A stretch of 64,000 nucleotides of DNA. It comes from 13-2-20CM-66-19 sp963760225. Lineage in GTDB: Bacteria > Pseudomonadota > Gammaproteobacteria > Steroidobacterales > Steroidobacteraceae. A program made the position numbers and the translations under genes. The stretch spans positions 434,001 to 498,000 of the forward strand of contig CAVXCD010000001.1 in the NCBI GenBank assembly GCA_963760225.1, written 5' to 3'. The notes beneath the pieces are model-generated. The model was not told the DNA's origin, ran no database searches, and saw only the letters and a list, made by a program, of their open reading frames with translations. Positions 50,909 to 59,508 of the stretch are shown here, in pieces. Each line of letters opens with the position of its first letter. Within the stretch, counting starts at the first letter, position 1.

Positions 50909-51651
50909 TTGTAGCCGCGGTGCACGGCGACGATGCCGCCGGACAGCAGGTGGTAGCGGCAGCCTTCGAGCCCGGCTGCCTGCAGCATGCCGAGCAGCGT
51001 GTCGGCGTCCGGGTGCATGCGGATCGATTCGGCGAGGTAGCGGTAGCTCGCCTCGTCGTGCGCCACCACGCGCCCGAGCCACGGCAGCACGCGAAACGAG
51101 TAGGCGTCGTACAGGCGCTTCAGCGCCGGCGCCCGCGGCTGCGAGAACTCGAGCACCAGCAGCTGCCCGCCGGGCTTGAGCGCGCGGCGCATGGCGCCGA
51201 GCGCGGCCGTCTTGTCGGTGACGTTGCGCAGCCCGAAGCCGATGGTGATGCAGTCGAAGCTGCCGTCCGCGAACGGCAGCCGCTCGGCGTTCGCCTGCAC
51301 GGTCGCGACGTTGCCGGTGCAGCCCGCATCGATGAGCCGGTCGCGGCCGCGCGCCACCATCGCCGCGTTGATGTCGCTCAACACCACCAGTCCGCGCTCA
51401 CCGACCTGGCGGGCGAGACCGACGGCCAGATCGCCGCTGCCGCCGGCGACATCGAGCGCCCGCTGCCCGGGGCGCAGGTTCGCCAGGCCGAGCGTGAAGC
51501 GCTTCCACAGCCGGTGCGCGCCCGCCGACATCAGGTCGTTCATCAGGTCGTAGTTGTCCGCGACCGAGTCGAACACCGCGCGCACGCGGCGCGCCTTGTC
51601 CGTACGCGCCACGCGCTGGAAACCGAAATCCGTGGAGTGCTCGTCGGCCAT
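50902..51651 (-). CDS. ubiE: Bifunctional demethylmenaquinone/ubiquinone methyltransferase UbiE
   Basis: 249 residues from ATG 51651 (MADEHSTDFGFQRV). SAM-dependent C-methyltransferase. Motif I is LDVAGGSGDLAVGLAR; the family signatures YDLMNDLMSAGAHRLWKR and GFGLRNVTDK and KPGGQLLVLEFSQP are present, and the C-terminus ends VHRGYKC. It methylates the quinone ring in ubiquinone and, if present, menaquinone synthesis. A longer frame up to 51714 is open, but the internal ATG matches the family start. It is followed by overlapping ubiJ and then ubiB. Confidence 0.97.
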   Translation of the reverse strand: MADEHSTDFGFQRVARTDKARRVRAVFDSVADNYDLMNDLMSAGAHRLWKRFTLGLANLRPGQRALDVAGGSGDLAVGLARQVGERGLVVLSDINAAMVARGRDRLIDAGCTGNVATVQANAERLPFADGSFDCITIGFGLRNVTDKTAALGAMRRALKPGGQLLVLEFSQPRAPALKRLYDAYSFRVLPWLGRVVAHDEASYRYLAESIRMHPDADTLLGMLQAAGLEGCRYHLLSGGIVAVHRGYKC

Positions 51652-51815
51652 GTCGCGAACGGCGGGAGGAGGTGAGACGCATTCTAGTCGATCGCACTCG
51701 TCGCGCTCGCGCACCGCGGCGTGGAAGTTTTTCCCCGGGGAATACGCCCGAGCGGTTGCTTTTTCCGCGCAGCGGTGCGCAAAATCGGCGCGCTACAGGG
51801 GGTCTTGGCGTGCGC

Positions 51816-51845
51816 AGCGGGCCGGGCAGCGATGCCCGGCCCGCT
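51816..51845 (-). terminator. Strong hairpin at the end of the DUF971 gene
   Basis: AGCGGGCCGGGC (51816-51827) and GCCCGGCCCGCT (51834-51845) form a perfect 12-bp stem with a 6-nt loop. It begins at the stop codon of the DUF971 gene on the minus strand. No T tract follows, so it may terminate poorly or act as a stabilising 3' structure before ubiE. The rest of the 193-nt gap to ubiE shows nothing else clear. Confidence 0.5.
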
Positions 51846-52219
51846 CATCGTTTGGGATCGTGAGAGGCGGCGGCGCGCTGCGCCTGGCTCTTGCGCTCGA
51901 GATACCGCGCCCACTTCTCCTGGCGCTCGCGACCGAGCTCGTGCAGGTACTTCCAGGTGTAAAGGCCCGTGTCGTGCCCGTCGTCGAACACCAGCTTCAC
52001 CGCGTACTGCCCGACCGGCTCGACGCCCACGATGCCGACGTTCTCCTTGCCGAGCACCAGCACTTCCTGGCCCGGGCCGTGACCCTTCACTTCCGCGGAC
52101 GGGGAGTACACGCGCAGGTACTCGAACGGCAGCTCGAAGCGGCTGCCGTCGCTGAAGCTCACCTCCAGCAGGCGGGATGCGCGGCGCAGCCGCAACTGTG
52201 TGGCGAGGGTCTCCGACAT
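51845..52219 (-). CDS. DUF971-family protein (GBBH-like N-terminal domain)
   Basis: 124 residues from ATG 52219 (MSETLATQLRLRRASRLLEV). The domain has the DUF971/gamma-butyrobetaine hydroxylase-like N-terminal pattern: VSFSDGSRFELPFEYLRVYSPSAEV, VGIVGVEPVGQYAVKLVFDDGH, TGLYTWKYLHELG. Stand-alone versions in proteobacteria have no established function; some related domains are linked to Fe-S or redox proteins. It lies just upstream of ubiE on the same strand. Confidence 0.9.
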   Translation of the reverse strand: MSETLATQLRLRRASRLLEVSFSDGSRFELPFEYLRVYSPSAEVKGHGPGQEVLVLGKENVGIVGVEPVGQYAVKLVFDDGHDTGLYTWKYLHELGRERQEKWARYLERKSQAQRAAASHDPKR

Positions 52220-52335
52220 GATGCGCGCACCAGTATAGGGGCCTTCCCGCGGGGGCTGGACGCGAGCGTTGCTGCGTTGCACCATAGACGGTCAGGGCCC
52301 CTCGCGGGGCCGCAAAAAAGCTTCGATCAGGACGA

Positions 52336-52363
52336 TGAACCTGCAGCAAACGGCCTCTATACT
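52336..52363 (+). promoter_or_regulatory. Candidate sigma70-type promoter for the oxidoreductase operon
   Basis: TATACT (52358-52363) is a good -10 box 54 nt before the ATG of the first gene; TGAACC (52336-52341) 16 nt upstream is a poor -35. It lies in the 198-nt divergent gap, which also holds a GGCCCC/GGGGCC hairpin (about 52297-52313) followed by AAAAAA. Confidence 0.4.
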
Positions 52364-52417
52364 CGCGGTCCTTCATGGCACGACCGAGGGCTCGAGGCAC
52401 GCGGCCAAGAGCACTGA

Positions 52418-54229
52418 ATGGAACCAACCGATACCTCGCATCCGGACTACTACCATCGAGTTGTGGATTGCCAGTGGGCCTGCCCCGCCCACACCGATGT
52501 CCCTGAATACATCCGCCTGATCGCTCAGGGCCGCTTCACCGACGCCTACATGGTGAACCGGGAATCGAACGTGTTTCCGGGCATCCTCGGGCGCGTCTGC
52601 GACCGCCCCTGCGAGCCGGCCTGCCGCCGCGGCCGCCTCGAGCAGAAGCCGGTCGCGATCTGCCGCCTGAAGCGCGTCGCGGCCGATCAGCGCGACGACG
52701 TGAGCGCACGGCTGCCGAAGATCCCGCGCATCAAGAACGGCAAGCGCATCGCCTGCATCGGTGCGGGCTGCGCCTCGCTCACGGTGGCGAACGACCTCAT
52801 GCCGCTCGGCTACGAGGTCACTATCTTCGAGCAGTACGGCGAGCCCGGCGGCCTGATGCGCACCAATATCCCCTCGTTCCGCCTGCCGCACACCGTGCTG
52901 AACGAGGAGATCGCCATGATCACCGGCATGGGGGTGGATCTGCGCCTCAACACCCGCGTGGACAGCATGCGCGCGCTGCTCGCGAGCGGCTTCGATGCGG
53001 TGTTCGTCGGCTCGGGCGCCCCGAAGGGCAGGGAGCTCAACCTCCCTGGACGGCAGGCGGGCGCTGCCAACATCCACATCGGCATCGCCTGGCTAGAGTC
53101 GGTGGCCTTCGGGCACATCGACAAGGTCGGCAAGCGCGTGCTGATCATCGGCGTCGGCAACACCGCCATGGACTGCTGCCGCACCAGCCTCAGGCTCGGC
53201 GCCGAGAGCGTCAAGGTGATGGCGCGCAAGCCGCGCGGCTTCTTCAAGGCTTCGGCGTGGGAGCTGGAGGACGCCGAGGAAGAGAGCGTCGAGATCGTGG
53301 TGAACCGCGCACCGCGGGCCTTCGTGATCGAGAACGGTCGGCTCACCGGCATGCAGTTCGAGCTGATGGAGTATGAGCTCGACGCCGCCGGCAACATCAC
53401 CGCCGAGCGCGTCACCGGCGAGGAGTTCCTGCCGGCGGACGACGTGATCCTCGCCATCGGCCAGGAGAACGCCTTTCCCTGGATCGAGCGCGATCTCGGC
53501 ATCGAGTTCGACAAGTGGGACGTGCCGCTGGTCGACAAGGCCACTTTCCAGTCGACGCTGCCGCAGGTGTTCTTCGGCGGCGACGCCGCGTTCGGGCCGA
53601 AGAACATCATCTGGGCGGTCGAGCACGGCCACCAGGCGGCGATCTCCATTCACCGCTACACCGCCGGCGAGGCGGTGAGCGAGCGGCTGTCCCCCGGGAT
53701 GAACCTGCAGAGCCGCAAGATGGGCATGCACGAGTGGTCGTACGCCAACGACTACACCCCGGTGGAGCGGCGGCTGATGCCGCACGTGTCGCTCAAGGAA
53801 CGCTTCAAGAAGCTCAACATCGAGGTCGAGCTCGGCTTCAGCGCCGAGCAGACCGCGCAGGAGGTGCAGCGCTGCCTCAACTGCGACGTGCAGACGGTGT
53901 TCACCGCGAAGCTGTGCATCGAATGCGACGCCTGCCTCGACATCTGCCCGGTGGACTGCCTCACCATCACCCACAACGGCGCGGAAGGCGAGCTGCGCAC
54001 GCGCCTCAAGGCGCCCGCCAAGAACCTGGCGCAGCCGCTGTACGTCTCGGCCGGACTGCCGCAGACCGGGCGCGTGATGGTCAAGGACGAGGACCTGTGC
54101 GTGCACTGCGGGCTGTGCGCCGAGCGCTGCCCGACCGCCGCCTGGGACATGCAGAAGTCCGAGCTGCACTGGCCGCACGCCGGCGACGAGGCTGCCAGCC
54201 TCGAGGCGCAGCAACCCAAGATTGCCTGA
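52418..54229 (+). CDS. GltD-like FAD/NAD(P) oxidoreductase with ferredoxin clusters (electron partner of 2-oxoacid oxidoreductase)
   Basis: 603 residues. The N-terminal Fe-S domain (dihydroprymidine dehydrogenase A-like) has cysteines in CQWACPAHTDVPEYI, ILGRVCDRPCEPACRR and CRLKRV. The FAD site is CIGAGCASLTVANDLMPLG, and the NAD(P) site VLIIGVGNTAMDCCRTSLRLG. The second FAD contact is QVFFGGDAAFGPKNIIWAVE. The C-terminus has two 4Fe-4S motifs, CIECDACLDICPVDC and CVHCGLCAERCPTAAW, preceded by RCLNCDVQ. It probably exchanges electrons between NAD(P)H and the ferredoxin or Kor enzyme encoded next. The gene lies 24 nt before korA. Confidence 0.88.
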   Translation: MEPTDTSHPDYYHRVVDCQWACPAHTDVPEYIRLIAQGRFTDAYMVNRESNVFPGILGRVCDRPCEPACRRGRLEQKPVAICRLKRVAADQRDDVSARLPKIPRIKNGKRIACIGAGCASLTVANDLMPLGYEVTIFEQYGEPGGLMRTNIPSFRLPHTVLNEEIAMITGMGVDLRLNTRVDSMRALLASGFDAVFVGSGAPKGRELNLPGRQAGAANIHIGIAWLESVAFGHIDKVGKRVLIIGVGNTAMDCCRTSLRLGAESVKVMARKPRGFFKASAWELEDAEEESVEIVVNRAPRAFVIENGRLTGMQFELMEYELDAAGNITAERVTGEEFLPADDVILAIGQENAFPWIERDLGIEFDKWDVPLVDKATFQSTLPQVFFGGDAAFGPKNIIWAVEHGHQAAISIHRYTAGEAVSERLSPGMNLQSRKMGMHEWSYANDYTPVERRLMPHVSLKERFKKLNIEVELGFSAEQTAQEVQRCLNCDVQTVFTAKLCIECDACLDICPVDCLTITHNGAEGELRTRLKAPAKNLAQPLYVSAGLPQTGRVMVKDEDLCVHCGLCAERCPTAAWDMQKSELHWPHAGDEAASLEAQQPKIA

Positions 54230-54253
54230 ACGACCGGAAAGCTCGCCAGCCTT

Positions 54254-56095
54254 ATGCCGCAACCTCCTGCTCAGCGCGTCAACGACTTCACCATCAAGAT
54301 CGCCACGGTGAACGGCACCGGCTCGGCGAGCGCCAACACGCTGCTCATGAAGTCCATCTTCCGCAGCGGCATACCGGTGATGGGTAAGAACTACTTTCCT
54401 TCCAACATCCAGGGCCTGCCGACCTGGTACGAGATCCGCGTCGCGCGCGCCGGCTACGTCGCCCGCTCCGGGCGCATCGACATCATGGTCGCCATGAACG
54501 CCGAGACCTACGCGCGCGATGTCAGGGAAGTCGCCCCGGGCGGCTACCTGGTGTACGACTCGACCTGGCCGCGCCCGGCGCTGCTCAAGCGCGAGGACAT
54601 CACCGTGCTCGGCGTGCCGCTGGCGCGCCTGTGCAACGAGAACTTCAACGGCGTGCGCACCCGCATCCTCATGAAGAACATCTGCTACGCCGGGGTGCTG
54701 GCGGCGCTGCTCGATCTGGACCTGGCGCACATCCGTGCGCTGCTGGCCGAGACTTACGCGAAGAAGCCGCAGCTGGTCGAGAGCAACATGCAGGCCATCC
54801 AGCTCGGCTACGACTACGCACGCGCGACTTTCCCCTGTCCGTTGCCGCTGCACGTAGCGCCGCTGGCGCAGACTGCCGGCACTATCATGATCGACGGCAA
54901 TACCGCCGCCGCCCTGGGGTGCGTGTTCGCCGGCGCCACGGTGGCGGCCTGGTACCCGATCACGCCCTCCACCTCGCTGATGGACGCCTTCAAGATGTTC
55001 TGCGACCGCATGCGCGTCGACAAGCCGAGCGGGCGCAGGAATTTCGCGTTCATCCAGGCCGAGGACGAGCTCGCGGCCATCGGCATGGTGATCGGCGCGA
55101 TGTGGAACGGCGCGCGCGCCTTCACCGCCACCTCCGGCCCCGGCATCTCGCTCATGAACGAGTTCTTGGGTCTCGCCTACTACGCCGAGGTGCCGGCGGT
55201 GATCTTCGACATCCAGCGCGTCGGCCCCTCCACCGGCATGCCGACGCGCACGCAACAGTGCGACATCCTCGAGTGCGCCTATGCCTCGCACGGCGACACC
55301 CGCCACGTGTGCCTGTATCCAGCCAATCCCGAAGAGTGCTTCTACATGGCGGTGCAGGCGTTTGACCTGGCCGAGCGGCTGCAGACCCCGGTACTGGTGC
55401 TCTCCGACATCGACATCGGCATGAACGACTGGATGTGCCGCGATCTGAAGTGGGACGACAGCTACCGCCCCGATCGCGGCAAGATGCTCGACCTGGAGGA
55501 GATCCTCAAGCTCGAGAAGTTCTACCGCTTCGTCGACAAGGACGGCGACGGCATCACCTACCGCACGCTGCCTGGCGTACACCCCAAGGCGGCGTACTTC
55601 ACGCGCGGCTCCGGGCACACGCAGTTCGGCACCTACACCGAGGACTCCGCCGAGTACCAGCTGGTGCTCGATCGGCTGCTGAAGAAATGGGCGACGGCGA
55701 AGAAGCTGGTGCCGCGCGCCATCATCGACGCCACCGCCGGCTCGAGCGTCGGCATCGTGTCCGTCGGCAGCTGCGACGGCGCCATCCACGAGGCGATCGA
55801 CCTGCTCAAGGGGCACGGCGTCGGCATCGACTACATGCGGGTGCGCGCCTTCCCTTTCAGCGAGGACGTGGAGAAGTTCCTGGCGGCGCACAAGCTGCTG
55901 TTCGTGGTGGAGCAGAACCGCGATGCGCAGTTGCGCGCGCTGCTCACCCTCGAGACCGCGGTCGAGAAGTCGAAGCTGCGCTCGCTGCTGCACTACGACG
56001 GCCTGCCGATCTCCTCGCGGTTCATCGTCGAGGGAGTGCTGGCGGAGCTGCAGCCACGCGGTGCGGCGCAGCCTAAGGGGGCCGCCCATGGCTGA
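54254..56095 (+). CDS. korA: 2-oxoacid:acceptor oxidoreductase, fused gamma-alpha subunit
   Basis: 613 residues. The N-terminal gamma domain (about 1-190) begins FTIKIATVNGTGSASANTLL and binds CoA. The alpha part (pyrimidine-binding, about 215-600) has MIDGNTAAALGCVFAGATVAAWYPITPSTSLMD and the TSGPGISLMNEFLGLAYYAEVP block. Together with the beta subunit gene downstream it makes a KorAB-type enzyme that oxidises a 2-oxoacid (2-oxoglutarate is the common substrate of this architecture; indolepyruvate, pyruvate or branched-chain acids are possible) with ferredoxin. It follows the GltD-like gene by 24 nt. Confidence 0.88.
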   Translation: MPQPPAQRVNDFTIKIATVNGTGSASANTLLMKSIFRSGIPVMGKNYFPSNIQGLPTWYEIRVARAGYVARSGRIDIMVAMNAETYARDVREVAPGGYLVYDSTWPRPALLKREDITVLGVPLARLCNENFNGVRTRILMKNICYAGVLAALLDLDLAHIRALLAETYAKKPQLVESNMQAIQLGYDYARATFPCPLPLHVAPLAQTAGTIMIDGNTAAALGCVFAGATVAAWYPITPSTSLMDAFKMFCDRMRVDKPSGRRNFAFIQAEDELAAIGMVIGAMWNGARAFTATSGPGISLMNEFLGLAYYAEVPAVIFDIQRVGPSTGMPTRTQQCDILECAYASHGDTRHVCLYPANPEECFYMAVQAFDLAERLQTPVLVLSDIDIGMNDWMCRDLKWDDSYRPDRGKMLDLEEILKLEKFYRFVDKDGDGITYRTLPGVHPKAAYFTRGSGHTQFGTYTEDSAEYQLVLDRLLKKWATAKKLVPRAIIDATAGSSVGIVSVGSCDGAIHEAIDLLKGHGVGIDYMRVRAFPFSEDVEKFLAAHKLLFVVEQNRDAQLRALLTLETAVEKSKLRSLLHYDGLPISSRFIVEGVLAELQPRGAAQPKGAAHG

Positions 56096-56155
56096 CGCTG
56101 TCGCGCTGCCTGCTGCGTGCGGTTGCCGCCCGGGCGCGCTGCGCCGGAGGACTGC

Positions 56156-57211
56156 ATGACTTTCCTTGCCAAACCCAAAGTTGCCCATCCCTCGCTGCCG
56201 AAGAACGCCCTCGGGTTCACGCGGCGCGATTACGAGGGGGCGCTCTCGACCCTGTGTGCCGGCTGCGGCCACGACTCGATCACCGCTGCGATCGTGGAGG
56301 CGAGCTGGGGGCTCGCCATCGAGCCGCAGAACATGGTGAAGCTCTCCGGCATCGGCTGCTCGTCCAAGACCACCGCCTACTTCGTGAGCGGCGGCCACGG
56401 CTTCAACTCGGTCCATGGGCGCATGCCCTCGATCGCCATGGGGGCCAACGCCGCCAACCGCAGGCTGACCTATATCGGCGTCTCCGGCGACGGCGACACG
56501 CTCTCCATCGGGCTCGGGCAGTTCTGCCACGCCATCCGCCGCAACCTCAACATGCTGTACATCATCGAGAACAACGGCGTGTACGGCCTCACCAAGGGGC
56601 AGTTCTCGGCCTCGGCGGACATCGGCACCAAGGCGAAGAAAGGCGAGACCAACTTCCAGCCGCCGATCGACCCGGTGCTGCTGGCCATGACGCTCGGCGC
56701 CTCGTTCGTCGCGCGCAGCTTCTCCGGCGACAAGCAGCAGCTGGTGCCGCTCATCCAGGCGGGCCTGAAGCACGAGGGCTTCGCGCTCATCGACGTGCTC
56801 TCCCCGTGCGTCACGTTCAACGACCACGAAGGCTCCACCAAGAGCTACGCCTACACGCGCGAGCACTACGAGCCGGCGGTGCACGCGGACTTCGTGCCGC
56901 TCGAGCGCGAGATCATCGCCGACTATAAGGAAGGCGAAACGCTGCCGGTGATGATGCACGACGGCAGCCGCATCGTGCTGCGCAAGCTCGATTCCGCCTA
57001 CGATCCGACCAACCGCACCGGCGCCTGGACGCAGATCCAGGAGCGCATGAAGGCCGGGGAGTACCTGACCGGACTGTTGTTCGTGGAACCCTCGCAGAGC
57101 GAGTTCCACGCGGTGAACGCCACCCCCGATGCCCCGCTCAACAGCATTCCCTATGAGGCGCTGTCGCCCGGCTCGCAGGGGCTGGAGAAGGTGCTGGCGC
57201 GCTATCGCTGA
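56156..57211 (+). CDS. korB: 2-oxoacid:acceptor oxidoreductase, beta subunit (TPP-binding)
   Basis: 351 residues from ATG 56156 with GGAGGA upstream; reading from 56117 only adds shadow sequence. TPP/Fe-S motifs: LCAGCGHDSITAAIVEA, KLSGIGCSSKTTAYFVSG, the TPP Mg site VSGDGDTLSIGLGQFCHAIRRN, and YIIENNGVYGLTKGQFS. Cysteines for the proximal 4Fe-4S are in CAGCG, IGCS and LSPCVTFND. The C-terminus (ALSPGSQGLEKVLARYR) is of normal length. It completes the korAB module. A convergent gap of 258 nt follows. Confidence 0.9.
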   Translation: MTFLAKPKVAHPSLPKNALGFTRRDYEGALSTLCAGCGHDSITAAIVEASWGLAIEPQNMVKLSGIGCSSKTTAYFVSGGHGFNSVHGRMPSIAMGANAANRRLTYIGVSGDGDTLSIGLGQFCHAIRRNLNMLYIIENNGVYGLTKGQFSASADIGTKAKKGETNFQPPIDPVLLAMTLGASFVARSFSGDKQQLVPLIQAGLKHEGFALIDVLSPCVTFNDHEGSTKSYAYTREHYEPAVHADFVPLEREIIADYKEGETLPVMMHDGSRIVLRKLDSAYDPTNRTGAWTQIQERMKAGEYLTGLLFVEPSQSEFHAVNATPDAPLNSIPYEALSPGSQGLEKVLARYR

Positions 57212-57289
57212 AGGCGGCTGCGGCTGCGGCTGCGGTGACGGCGCTACGGCGACGGCCGTGAGCCGGGAGCGCCGTTCCTGTTCGGCGTC

Positions 57290-57425
57290 ATAGTTGCGCT
57301 TTCGCGCAAGTATTTCGGACCAGCCGCGCGCCTTGCGGCACGTGTAACTCCCCGGTTGAGCTGGAATTTTCTGGCCGCTGAGCCACTATCTCCTCGATTC
57401 AATACTTGCGTGTTTGCGCAACTAT
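57290..57425. repeat. REP/BIME-like inverted repeat in convergent intergenic region
   Basis: Two 25-bp arms in opposite orientation, 57290-57314 and 57401-57425, are separated by 86 bp. Outer parts match exactly (ATAGTTGCGC with GCGCAACTAT, and GCAAGTATT-type inner end with AATACTTGCG), and the four mismatches all lie in the central five bases. Each arm is itself a small hairpin (TTGCGC TTTC GCGCAA; TTGCGT GTTT GCGCAA) whose loop carries those differences. The gap is convergent (korB stop 57211, porin-like stop 57470), where operators are not expected but REP doublets are common. I see no other gene in 57212-57469. Confidence 0.65.
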
Positions 57426-57469
57426 TCGCCGAGCGCCCCCCTCATCGCGCCCTCGCGGACGCACGCGCC

Positions 57470-58735
57470 TCAGCGCACCGTTGAGCCGAGTGCGTAGCGC
57501 ACCGCCAGTTGCAGCTGCGTCTCAGTCAGCAGCGGAGGACCGCCGAAAAACTCCTCCCGGCTGGAGGAACTGCTCACCACCTGCAGCCACTCGAGGCTGA
57601 AGCGCCAGTGCGCATCGGCATTGAAGATGTATGCCGCAGTCCAGGCATGCCCGCTCTGCGCGCCGTAGCCGTCTGCGCCGAGGGAGTCGACGGTGAACCT
57701 GTCGTAGCGCGCACTGAACGTGTGGCGTCCGAAGCGCTTCGACAAGAGCGCATATTCTGCACGGAACGGCCAGCTGGAAAGACCCCCCGGCACACCGTCC
57801 GAACCGGTGGTGGTCTCACCATCGAGCCACTGCGCGATGACGGTCCAGCCGTGATCGCCCTCGACGCGCACTCCGGCGCTGTTGAAGCGCGTGTTCTGCG
57901 AGTAGTTGGCGTCCGAGCCGTCATCGAGCTCGGGATTGGCGCGGTTGTCGTAGCGCAGCGCACGCAACACCACGCGATCCAGGTAGCGCACTTCGATCCC
58001 GCCATAGACGCCCTCGCGATGATCGAACTGCAGGAACGGTTCTGCGCCCTCCAGGGGAGCATCGCCTGGTTGCCCGACACGGCCGAACAGCGGGGTCTGC
58101 CGCTCGGTGAGCGAGAAGCCATTGTTCGCGAGCACAACTCCGGCGCCCTGGTTCCAGCCGAACACCCCGCCGGTGACTCCCAGGTCGAAGGCGTGACCGC
58201 TGCGCGTGCCGAGCCAGTCGAGCGTTCCTTCCAGTCCGACGGTGCGTACCTCGACGGCCAGCCAGCTGTTGATGGCCGAGTAGGACAGCGTGTAGGGGGA
58301 CTCCCAGCCGGAGGCGCGGTTCTCGAGCGAGATGGGCGGATAGAAGCCGCCCGCCTTCAGGCGAAAACGGTAGCCCGCGCGCGGATAGGGGCGGAACAGC
58401 AGGTAGGCCTCGGTCAGGCCCACGGGGCTTCGGTCCTTGTCATCGAACATCGAGGCGTCGAGGTGGGCGCTCCACACCTCGCCGAGCGACTGGGTGAGTG
58501 CGAAGCGGGCGCGTCCCAGTTGCACACCGGATTCGTCCTGTCCGAAGCGCACCGTGCCGAGGCCTCCCTGCATGAAGGAGGGATTCGCATCCGAGCTCAC
58601 CAGCCGTCCGTCGAGGCTCACCTCCCAGTCGGTGCTGGCGCGGCCGATGTCAGCGAGCGCGAGCGCGAGCAGCGCGAATGTGAGGGCAGCCGCAGGCCGG
58701 GCGCGGTCAGGGGCAACTTTGCGCAGGCACACCAT
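57470..58735 (-). CDS. Outer-membrane beta-barrel (porin-like) protein
   Basis: 421 residues with a signal peptide (AAALTFALLALALADIGRAS). The mature part is a series of amphipathic beta strands with alternating hydrophobic residues (YRFRLKAGGFYPPISLENRA, VYGGIEVRYLDRVVLRALRY, FRAEYALLSKRFGRHTFSAR, WRFSLEWLQVVSSS) and ends in a long strand, QLQLAVRYALGSTVR; the final residue is Arg, not the usual Phe/Trp. It resembles unnamed porin-like or OprP-like barrels. Substrate unknown. It lies 11 nt after the cupredoxin-like gene, so they are co-transcribed. Confidence 0.75.
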   Translation of the reverse strand: MVCLRKVAPDRARPAAALTFALLALALADIGRASTDWEVSLDGRLVSSDANPSFMQGGLGTVRFGQDESGVQLGRARFALTQSLGEVWSAHLDASMFDDKDRSPVGLTEAYLLFRPYPRAGYRFRLKAGGFYPPISLENRASGWESPYTLSYSAINSWLAVEVRTVGLEGTLDWLGTRSGHAFDLGVTGGVFGWNQGAGVVLANNGFSLTERQTPLFGRVGQPGDAPLEGAEPFLQFDHREGVYGGIEVRYLDRVVLRALRYDNRANPELDDGSDANYSQNTRFNSAGVRVEGDHGWTVIAQWLDGETTTGSDGVPGGLSSWPFRAEYALLSKRFGRHTFSARYDRFTVDSLGADGYGAQSGHAWTAAYIFNADAHWRFSLEWLQVVSSSSSREEFFGGPPLLTETQLQLAVRYALGSTVR

Positions 58736-58746
58736 GAGCAGGCGCC

Positions 58747-59439
58747 TCAGTAATCCCAGGAGTGCGGACGATCCGTCAGCTCGGCGGGCTGCAGCGGCTT
58801 CGACAGGCTCAGTGTCAGCTCGGCGCGCTCGCCCTCGGCGACCGTGACCTCTCGCTGCAGGTTCGCATCGTTCTCGCGCAGGCGCGGGTGCCAGAGCGCC
58901 ACGCGGTAGCGACCGTGCGGCAGCTCGGTCGTCCAGGCACCGGAAGCGTCGGTGCGGCCGTACCAGGGCGCATCCGTCACCACCAGATACGCGAGCATGA
59001 AGTCGTGGATGTTGCAGCCGAGCGTGACCACGCCGGGCTGGTCGAAGTGCACCGGCGGATAGGGCTTGCCGCGGTACAGCGGCAGCTGGAAGCGCTTGGT
59101 CGGAGAGAACGAATAGATCTGGTGGCTGACGGAGTCGCTGTTGGGAAACTCCACCGTCGAGCCGACCGGGATGATCAGCAGGTCGGGCGCGAACGCACGG
59201 TCGACCTGGTCGACCACCGCGCGCAGCGGCGCCGCATGGTGCACCTGGCCATCGAGCGGCTCCACCGTCACCACCGCGCCCGGCAGCGCATGACCATCAG
59301 CGGTGCGCACGTTGATGAGGAGGGTCGCCGCAACGGCGACCCCGGCGCCGGCCAGCTGGCCGGCGCACACGAGCGTAGCGAGCACGGCAAACCGTGCCGC
59401 GGCTGATGTGAAACGGCGGCTTCGTGCCGGAGGTCTCAT
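58747..59439 (-). CDS. Secreted cupredoxin-like protein (methylamine utilization protein family)
   Basis: 230 residues from ATG 59439 with signal peptide (RFAVLATLVCAGQLAGAGVA, cleavage near AVA-ATLL). Residues 75-150 resemble a cupredoxin core: LLIIPVGSTVEFPNSDSVSHQIYSFSP, GVVTLGCNIHDFMLAYLVV. His in SVSHQIYS, Cys in TLGCNIHDFM and the following His and Met form the type-1 copper pattern. Then a carboxypeptidase-regulatory-like segment (WTTELPHGRYRVALWHPRL). Such proteins are commonly named methylamine utilization protein with no methylamine genes present. It is divergent from the GGDEF-EAL gene 69 nt away and upstream of the barrel gene. Role in periplasmic copper or surface function is inferred. 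Confidence 0.8.
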   Translation of the reverse strand: MRPPARSRRFTSAAARFAVLATLVCAGQLAGAGVAVAATLLINVRTADGHALPGAVVTVEPLDGQVHHAAPLRAVVDQVDRAFAPDLLIIPVGSTVEFPNSDSVSHQIYSFSPTKRFQLPLYRGKPYPPVHFDQPGVVTLGCNIHDFMLAYLVVTDAPWYGRTDASGAWTTELPHGRYRVALWHPRLRENDANLQREVTVAEGERAELTLSLSKPLQPAELTDRPHSWDY

Positions 59440-59508
59440 TCCCGCACTCGAATCCTCGCGCGAGCCCGGTCGGGCTCCTAAGCTGTTGCGACATATTCGG
59501 GCGCTTTC

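Noticed and set aside
52297..52325. Terminator formed by GGCCCC/GGGGCC and AAAAAA
   Set aside because: The A tract follows on the plus strand, so on the minus strand the T tract precedes the stem; it cannot act as an intrinsic terminator in either direction.
53093..57109. A 1338-codon open frame antisense to the 2-oxoacid oxidoreductase genes
   Set aside because: His/Gly/Arg-rich shadow sequence from codon bias in very GC-rich DNA; the plus strand has three clear enzyme genes with catalytic motifs.
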